Shown here: positions 58,126-64,000 of the stretch, piece after piece | How the letters are laid out: every line of letters starts with the position of its first letter | Position numbering within the stretch: the first letter of the stretch is position 1 | Source of the DNA: Podospora comata | Lineage: Eukaryota > Ascomycota > Sordariomycetes > Sordariales > Podosporaceae | Length of the DNA stretch: 64,000 nucleotides | Direction: 5' to 3' | Assembly (NCBI GenBank): GCA_017354895.1 | Contig: CP071494.1 | Location: 1,488,001-1,552,000, forward strand | Made by a program: the position numbers and the translations under genes | The notes under the pieces: generated by a model | Told to the model about the DNA's origin: nothing | Seen by the model: the letters and a program-made list of their open reading frames with translations, nothing else | The model's database searches: none

Positions 58126-58799
58126 GGAGGGTGATTCGTCTCTTTTGTATGGTGTGGGTTATTGGGTGGGGTTAGGCGTGTGAAAGTGCGTTATGGAGTT
58201 TACTTATCTGCTAGGGAAGTGTCGTGTTTTTGGGGGGAAATCAAAGGCTTTTCGTTAATTAATATATATTTTACCCAGCGATTGTCACGTCGATGTCTAC
58301 CGCAATCTGTGCTGGAGGGGATGCCTGATGGTGCTTCTCGATACGCAAAATATATATGCAGCTACCCCGAATGCTACTATCCGTCGTGATCCCGCGCAAA
58401 AGGCCCAAGCGCTTCTCTTGAACCTCTGCCAAGCAATACTCTGCTCAACCCTGTTAAGCCTCAGGGGAGGGGCATCCAATCACTCCCTCGCCATCAAACC
58501 TTTTGCTTTGCTCATTTCTTCGATAATCCTTTGCGCCCTTTCAGGAGAATTTCCCTCTTACTTGCTAGGGAGCTCTCATATGACTATGGAGAGCTGCGCA
58601 CGACAACTGATTTCATTCCGGGGGTCTTTATTCGACACGACGTGAGAAAAACCAAAATTCACACCTTTCTTTGCACTGATTCATTCAGCCTGTTTTTTTT
58701 TTTTTTTAAACAAACAACCAACAACAACTCTCTCCATCAACAATCCACATCAACAATCCACATCACCATCAGTTTTCATTTATCAACAACAGCATCAAA
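58126..58799. other. Intergenic region, helicase promoter and leader
   Basis: Contains the CT/CA-rich leader of the helicase gene from about 58,680. No gene seen. Confidence 0.6.
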
Positions 58800-61700
58800 A
58801 TGGCCAAACACAAGAAAACACCCGCCCCAGCCCCACCACCACCGGCAGCATCATCCGCTGGGAAGAGCTCGTCATCCAACGGGAAAAAAGACACCAAGAA
58901 GAAACTCCCAGCAGCCGAAGACGACAGTTTCATCGTCTTCACCAACTCAGACAAGGACCCCAAGCGCCGCACAGGCGGTGGTCCCAGCAAAGGCGGACCT
59001 TCCTCCGCTGGTCAGCAACAAGAAAGTATTGACTCTGGCCCCCCAAAACCAACAGTCAAGCAAATCATCGGCGGCGCTTCCTGGACGGGAAAACTACCAG
59101 TCAATCTCCTCTCTGAGCACTGCCAACGCCAGAAATGGGATCGTCCAGAGTTCAACACCATGAAGACCAAGGATGGGTTTTCGGTTATCGTCTCTTTATC
59201 TGCTCGCAACCCGAAAACGCAAGAAGTGACGAAATTGCCGCCTTTTAAACTGCCGCCTAGTCATGTCCATTTGGCGATTAAACCGACTGCGTTGGAGGCG
59301 AAGCATTTCGCGGCGACGTATGCGCTTTTTAGGGTTTGTAGTATGAAGAATATTCATATGACGCTGCCGCCGGATCATAGGGGGTACTGGAAGGAGTTGG
59401 AGCAGTTGAAGAAGGAGGATGTGAAGGAGGGGAGGGGGTGGATGTATGAGGCTGATCCGTTCCAGGCCTTGAGGGAGAGGGAGGAGGCGAAGAGGGAGGC
59501 GGAGAAGAAGAGGGCGCAGGTTCAGGCTGCGAGGGAGAAGCAGCTGCAGGAGCAGGCGAGCTTTGGGGGGGTACCGATGAGGGGGCCGGGTGGGGGGTCG
59601 GGAGCGAGAGCGGGAGGAGGAGGAGGTGGGGGGGCGAGTAATTTGATGAGGGGGTGGGCTACGGTGCCCAAGATTGAGATGGGTGGGAAGACTAGGACGC
59701 AGCTGGAGGAGATTTTGAGGAGGGAGACGGTGTGGAATCCGCATGGGGTGGTGATGACGGAGAGGCAGAAGGGGGAGATTGTGAGGGAGTTGAAGGGGCT
59801 GGGGTTTAGGCAGAGCCATGTGGAGGAGGCGGTGGAGGAGTGTAAGGATCGGGAGGAGACGTTGGAGTGGTTGTTGGTGCATATTCCGGAGGATGATTTG
59901 CCTAGGTGGGCGCTGCCGGAGAAGTATAGCGCGGGAGTTACGGTTGCTGCGACGGATTTGAGGAGGGAGGGGGCGATCAAGCGGTTGGCGGAGTCGGGGT
60001 ATTCGGTTGATTTGGTGAGGAAGATCTATGATGCCAATGGGGGTGATGAGGGGAAGGCTGCTTGCGCTCTGCAGGAGTTGCTCTTGGCGAGCGGGAGTGG
60101 TGAGCAGGAAAAGGCGCAGGAGGAAGAGCTTGATACCTGGAGGGACTCGGATGAGTGCTGGGAGGAGGAGATGGCTACTCTCGAGGCGAGCTTTGGTGAT
60201 CTCTACTCGAGCAGCTCGCCTGAGGTGTGCAAGATTCGGCTGGAGGGGGTTGTAAACGGGACTCACAAGGATGTGGAGACATACTTGCAGTTCCGAAAGT
60301 CGCCCGAGTACCCTGCGCAGGTCATCTTGGCCATCGAGGCCCAGCTTCCGGCGTACATCAAGTTGAGCATCATCAAGAAGGCGTTGGCGTATGCGAGGGA
60401 ATCACTGCAGGGCGAGGAGACCAAGATTTATTTTATCGTGGATTGGATCCAGCAGAATATCAACGAGATTATCGAGAAGCCAGGCGCTTTGAGAGATGTT
60501 GCGGCAGTGGCATCGGCTGCCTCAGAAGTACCAAGACCGGTGGTCAAGTCATCACGGAAGCGGCAACGGTACCCGAAGCCCATCAATTGGACACCAAACC
60601 CGCAGAGCAAGCAGGAGTGGTTGGCCCGGACAGAGGCTCCCAACTACAAGAAGATGGCGGCGCAGAGAGAAAGACTGCCGGCTTGGCAAGTCAGGCAGAG
60701 AGTTGTCCAGACTGTTCAGCAGAACCAAGTCACCATCATTTCTGGAGAGACGGGTTCCGGAAAGTCTACGCAGTCTGTTCAGTTCGTTCTGGATGACCTG
60801 TACGATCGGGGTCTTGGTGGGAGTGCCAACATTATCGTCACCCAGCCCCGTCGTATCTCTGCTCTCGGTCTTGCCGACCGTGTGGCTGAGGAGAGATGTA
60901 CTCAGGTTGGGCAGGAGGTCGGTTTCTCGATTCGTGGCGAGCACAAGACAAGCCCGAGTACCAAGATCACTTTTGTGACCACTGGTGTGTTGCTCAGAAG
61001 ATTGCAAACTTCTGGCGGCAGGGTTGAAGATGTGGTGGCATCTTTAGCTGACGTCAGTCACATCGTTATCGATGAAGTCCACGAGCGTAGTTTGGACACG
61101 GACTTCCTGTTGAGCATTGTTCGCGATGTTCTTTACAAACGGAGAGATCTCAAGCTTATCCTCATGAGCGCCACTCTTGACGCGTCTTCGTTTAGGGATT
61201 ACTTCATGGTAGACAAGCAGAACGTCACGGTCGGTCTGGTCGAGATCGCGGGCCGCACATATCCTGTCAATGACTTTTACCTAGACGACATCATCCGTAT
61301 CACTGGCTTCAGTGGTGGAAATCTTGGTGGTAGGAACGACTACTACGACGACAGCACAAACCAAGCGTCTGGCAGAGATGTCGACCCCGTCAACAAGATT
61401 ATCCAGAGACTGGGACACCGGATCAACTATGACCTGCTTGCTGATGTTGTCAAGGCAATCGATGAGGAGCTGTCAAGCTTGCAGAAGGCCGGTGGTATCT
61501 TGATCTTCTTGCCCGGCGTGGCAGAGATCAACAGAGCGTGCAACGTCCTGCGATCAGTCAGCTCTCTTTACGTCTTGCCGCTTCATGCCTCATTGGAGAC
61601 CAAGGAGCAAAAGAAGGTGTTCTTGTCACCACCACCTGGCAAGAGAAAGATTGTCGTCGCCACCAACGTTGCTGAGACGTCCATCACCATTGACGACATT

Positions 61701-63086
61701 GTTGCCGTTATCGACAGTGGTCGTGTCAAGGAGACGTCGTTTGACCCCCAGAACAACATGCGGAAGCTGGAAGAGACTTGGGCTTCTCGGGCAGCTTGCA
61801 AGCAGCGCCGTGGCCGTGCCGGTCGTGTGCAAGAGGGCAACTGCTACAAGCTCTACACACGAAACCTTGAGCAGCAGATGGCTGAGCGGCCTGAGCCTGA
61901 GATCAGGAGAGTTCCTCTTGAGCAACTGTGCCTGGCTGTAAGAGCGATGGGTATCCGTGATGTCAGCCATTTCTTGTCTCGGGCGCCGACGCCCCCTGAG
62001 GTGACAGCGGTCGAGGCGGCTATCAATATGCTTCGTCGGATGGGCGCTCTGGATGGCGATGAGCTGACGGCTCTTGGTCAACAACTGTCCTTGATCCCAG
62101 CTGATCTGAGGTGCGGTAAGCTCATGGTTTATGGTTCGATCTTCGGCTGCCTCGACGACTGTGTCAGCATTGCCGCCATCCTCAGCACCAAAAGTCCCTT
62201 CTTGTCGCCACCAGACAAGCGTGAGGAGGCCAAACAGGCCAAAATGCGCTTCGCTAGAGGCGACGGTGACCTGCTCACTGACCTCCGCGCCTACCAAGAA
62301 TTCGACGCCATGATGTCGGATCGCGTGCCTCAGCACCGCATCCGCCAATTCTGCTCCGAGAACTTCTTATCCTATCCCACCATGTCAGACATCTCTTCCA
62401 CCCGCACCCAGTTTTACTCCAGCTTGACCGAGATGGGGATCATTCCCCGTTGGTATAACCCTCAAGCCTCACAGCAACAACAGCAGCAGTCGATGGTCCT
62501 CCTTCGTGCGTTGACAGCCTCTGCATTTTCCCCACAAATCTGCCGCATTCAGTTCCCCGACAAGAAGTTTGCTGCTTCCATGGCTGGTGCGGTGGAGTTG
62601 GATCCCGAAGCAAAGACGATCAAGTACTTTGCTCAGGAGAGCGGGAGGGTGTTTATCCACCCCAGCAGCACGCTGTTTGACTCGCAGGGGTTTTCGGGGC
62701 ACGCGAGCTTTGTGTCGTATTTCAGCATGATTTCGACGAGCAAGATTTTTGTCAGGGATTTGACGCGTAAGTTTGTCCTGTTCTATTTGAAGTGGTTGAC
62801 ATGGTGGGCTAATAAAAAAATAAAAATAGCATTCAACGCTTACACCCTCCTCCTCTTTTCTGGCGCCATTGAACTCGACACGCAGGGTCGTGGCCTGGTG
62901 GTGGACGGTTGGTTGAGACTGAGAGGCTGGGCGAGAATCGGTGTCTTGGTGTCGAGGCTGAGGGGCGTGATCGATAAGCTGATCGAGACAAAGGTCGAGA
63001 ACCCGGGTGTAGACTTTGACAAGCAGAAGCAGGATGTGATCAGGTTGGTGGTGAAGATGATTGAGTTGGACGGGATGGATGCTTAG
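58800..63086 (+). CDS. ucp12: DEAH-box RNA helicase with UBA and RWD domains (DHX57/Ucp12 type)
   Basis: Exons 58800-62766 and 62830-63086, 1,407 residues. Order: basic low-complexity N terminus; a conserved block with FNTMKTKDGFSVIVSL; a charged coiled-coil near 220-245 (EEAKREAEKKRAQVQ); a UBA-like domain near 395-430 (SGYSVDLVRKIYDANGGDE); an RWD-like domain from about 453; then the helicase core. Core motifs: GETGSGKST near 649-657 (ATP binding), DEVH near 758 (catalysis), SATLD near 790, and QRRGRAGR near 1003-1010. HA2 and OB parts follow. The 63 bp intron (GTAAGT to ATAG) has no stop and is a multiple of three, but splicing restores DLTPFNAYTLLLFSG, standard in the family. Likely roles are in translation or RNA turnover. 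Its paralogue DHX29 lacks the same UBA layout. Confidence 0.92.
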   Translation: MAKHKKTPAPAPPPPAASSAGKSSSSNGKKDTKKKLPAAEDDSFIVFTNSDKDPKRRTGGGPSKGGPSSAGQQQESIDSGPPKPTVKQIIGGASWTGKLPVNLLSEHCQRQKWDRPEFNTMKTKDGFSVIVSLSARNPKTQEVTKLPPFKLPPSHVHLAIKPTALEAKHFAATYALFRVCSMKNIHMTLPPDHRGYWKELEQLKKEDVKEGRGWMYEADPFQALREREEAKREAEKKRAQVQAAREKQLQEQASFGGVPMRGPGGGSGARAGGGGGGGASNLMRGWATVPKIEMGGKTRTQLEEILRRETVWNPHGVVMTERQKGEIVRELKGLGFRQSHVEEAVEECKDREETLEWLLVHIPEDDLPRWALPEKYSAGVTVAATDLRREGAIKRLAESGYSVDLVRKIYDANGGDEGKAACALQELLLASGSGEQEKAQEEELDTWRDSDECWEEEMATLEASFGDLYSSSSPEVCKIRLEGVVNGTHKDVETYLQFRKSPEYPAQVILAIEAQLPAYIKLSIIKKALAYARESLQGEETKIYFIVDWIQQNINEIIEKPGALRDVAAVASAASEVPRPVVKSSRKRQRYPKPINWTPNPQSKQEWLARTEAPNYKKMAAQRERLPAWQVRQRVVQTVQQNQVTIISGETGSGKSTQSVQFVLDDLYDRGLGGSANIIVTQPRRISALGLADRVAEERCTQVGQEVGFSIRGEHKTSPSTKITFVTTGVLLRRLQTSGGRVEDVVASLADVSHIVIDEVHERSLDTDFLLSIVRDVLYKRRDLKLILMSATLDASSFRDYFMVDKQNVTVGLVEIAGRTYPVNDFYLDDIIRITGFSGGNLGGRNDYYDDSTNQASGRDVDPVNKIIQRLGHRINYDLLADVVKAIDEELSSLQKAGGILIFLPGVAEINRACNVLRSVSSLYVLPLHASLETKEQKKVFLSPPPGKRKIVVATNVAETSITIDDIVAVIDSGRVKETSFDPQNNMRKLEETWASRAACKQRRGRAGRVQEGNCYKLYTRNLEQQMAERPEPEIRRVPLEQLCLAVRAMGIRDVSHFLSRAPTPPEVTAVEAAINMLRRMGALDGDELTALGQQLSLIPADLRCGKLMVYGSIFGCLDDCVSIAAILSTKSPFLSPPDKREEAKQAKMRFARGDGDLLTDLRAYQEFDAMMSDRVPQHRIRQFCSENFLSYPTMSDISSTRTQFYSSLTEMGIIPRWYNPQASQQQQQQSMVLLRALTASAFSPQICRIQFPDKKFAASMAGAVELDPEAKTIKYFAQESGRVFIHPSSTLFDSQGFSGHASFVSYFSMISTSKIFVRDLTRKFVLFYLKWLTWWANKKIKIAFNAYTLLLFSGAIELDTQGRGLVVDGWLRLRGWARIGVLVSRLRGVIDKLIETKVENPGVDFDKQKQDVIRLVVKMIELDGMDA

Positions 63087-63289
63087 ATAGGATTAGATAA
63101 AATGGGGTAGAATAGAGAATGGATGGATGATTTACGAACACTGTTGGGCTGTCCCAGGTGGTCGTGGTGGTAGATGCAGCTTGGTTATTATCGACAGCAA
63201 GAGGGGTGACACTGGAAGGAGCAAAGAAACCATGGTTCGTATATTAGGTCAACCTCACAGCTTCCAACACCAGCTTCAATATTCTTCTA

Positions 63290-63415
63290 CCAGGGCGCCC
63301 TTGTGGTCAGCACAAATGGTTAAGGATGCGGGAGCTTGCTGTTACTGCCCCCCTCCCAAGCCGCGAGCTTGCAACCGATAGCTCCCGAGTTCGATTCCGG
63401 AGTAAAACCCACCCT
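63290..63415 (+). mobile_element. tRNA-derived SINE-like sequence
   Basis: Has an A-box-like stretch (TGGTTAAGGATGCGG, 63317-63331) and a B-box-like stretch (AGTTCGATTCC, 63388-63398), the internal promoter of RNA polymerase III. CGGGAGCT at 63329-63336 pairs exactly with AGCTCCCG at 63380-63387. The T-arm stem does not pair well and there is no clean acceptor stem, so it is not a working tRNA. A SINE head or tRNA pseudogene is most likely. Confidence 0.45.
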
Positions 63416-63498
63416 AATAGGTTTTCGTAGCCGGTCACCTCTTTCAGACACTGGTCTGGGCGGGTTGGCCAGTGAGCTTTTTGGGGTGTCTAACATGA

Positions 63499-63597
63499 GT
63501 TAACCTATATTATATTGTGAGTTATGCCTTTAGGAGTCAAGTACTAGGCCTACCAACTATGTTTTAAGGCATAATGCATAATATAATATAGGTTAAC
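63499..63597. mobile_element. Foldback / MITE-like 99 bp element
   Basis: An exact 18 bp inverted repeat: GTTAACCTATATTATATT at 63499-63516 and its reverse complement at 63580-63597. A second inner pair (TTATGCCTTTA against TTAAGGCATAA) extends the hairpin. AT-rich and without coding capacity. It lies about 100 bp behind the SINE-like head and could be its tail or an independent insertion. Confidence 0.6.
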
Positions 63598-64000
63598 CTC
63601 TTTGTGCCTATCAATCATTTTGTCGTGAGGGTAGCTGGTTAGGTGGTCGGTGATGTGATGTGGAAAGGTCGTTTTTGTTGTCGAGATGGGCTGTCATGCC
63701 TTCCTCTGTGGGAGGATGGGGATGGGGATGATGACGTGTTTGAGAGGTCTGGCTGGTGAGTTCCCTTCGACTTTGCGGCCTGTTTCCCGGAGTGGTTCTC
63801 TCGTGCGTGGACAAGTTCTGGGAGACTTTTTTCGCCTGACCACACACTTTTCTTCTTGGATGAATGCTCTAACTGTCTACATCGCGCAAATCACCTTTTG
63901 CCCCAACGTTCTTCGCTCAGGACGACCATCACTGTGCTGATCAAGGTATGCCTCTTGCTTTTTTGTTCAGGTGAATTCAACGAGGGGACAAGGCTGACAC
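63598..64000. other. Right-end intergenic DNA
   Basis: No supportable gene; the next gene, if any, starts beyond the window. Confidence 0.5.

Noticed and set aside
59196-60266. 356-codon minus-strand frame opposite the helicase
   Set aside because: Low-complexity Leu/Arg/Pro shadow of the G-rich helicase codons.
63290-63415. Functional tRNA gene
   Set aside because: A- and B-box-like motifs exist but the T-stem mispairs and no acceptor stem closes the structure.
1-64000. Search for rRNA, CRISPR arrays, LTR or other virus-like elements
   Set aside because: Nothing with the expected ends, repeats or coding motifs was seen.

Overview
The window is nuclear DNA of a filamentous ascomycete, most likely a sordariomycete close to Sordariales. 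The evidence is short 48-80 bp GT-AG introns with CTAAC branch points, fungal-only families (IRC22, STS1-like, a C-terminal Zn2Cys6 regulator) and typical CT-rich leaders. No virus-like element, LTR element or large transposon was recognised. The only mobile-looking DNA is a tRNA-derived SINE-like piece and a 99 bp foldback near the right end.

Layout. 0.3-5.1 kb: a doubtful small secreted protein (-), then a regulator with its zinc cluster near the C terminus (-). 5.1-11.1 kb: about 6 kb without a supportable gene, followed by a B-type mitotic cyclin (+) with destruction box and KEN box. 16.3-18.5 kb: a mitochondrial aspartate/glutamate carrier with EF-hands (+). 20.5-23.8 kb: an F-box-like protein, a frame-broken relic of a fungal family, and a cystinosin-type PQ-loop transporter (all +). 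24.6-31.0 kb: a single-pass cell-surface protein and Mediator subunit 5 (both -).

31.8-46.0 kb is the unusual part: about nine same-strand members or relics of one fast-diverging family. Shared traits are an N-terminal helical hairpin with an 'HP' motif, a second helical bundle with a K/R-x-x-A-[LV] signature, and in the best copy a basic KRQR stretch next to acidic sequence. This layout resembles STS1/Cut8, the tether that holds proteasomes in the nucleus; that link is an inference. The copies range from a 560-residue protein with a Gln/Ala repeat to a 57-residue mini-gene and several frameshifted relics, so the cluster looks like a nursery and graveyard of one family.

46-64 kb returns to housekeeping genes: an 'Ilp'-type protein (-), about 7 kb without a recognisable gene, the ER membrane protein IRC22 (+), an AT-hook protein whose frame stays open past its stop codon (+), and a UBA-RWD-DEAH RNA helicase (+). 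Exon borders were derived by hand from splice signals and reading-frame continuity.
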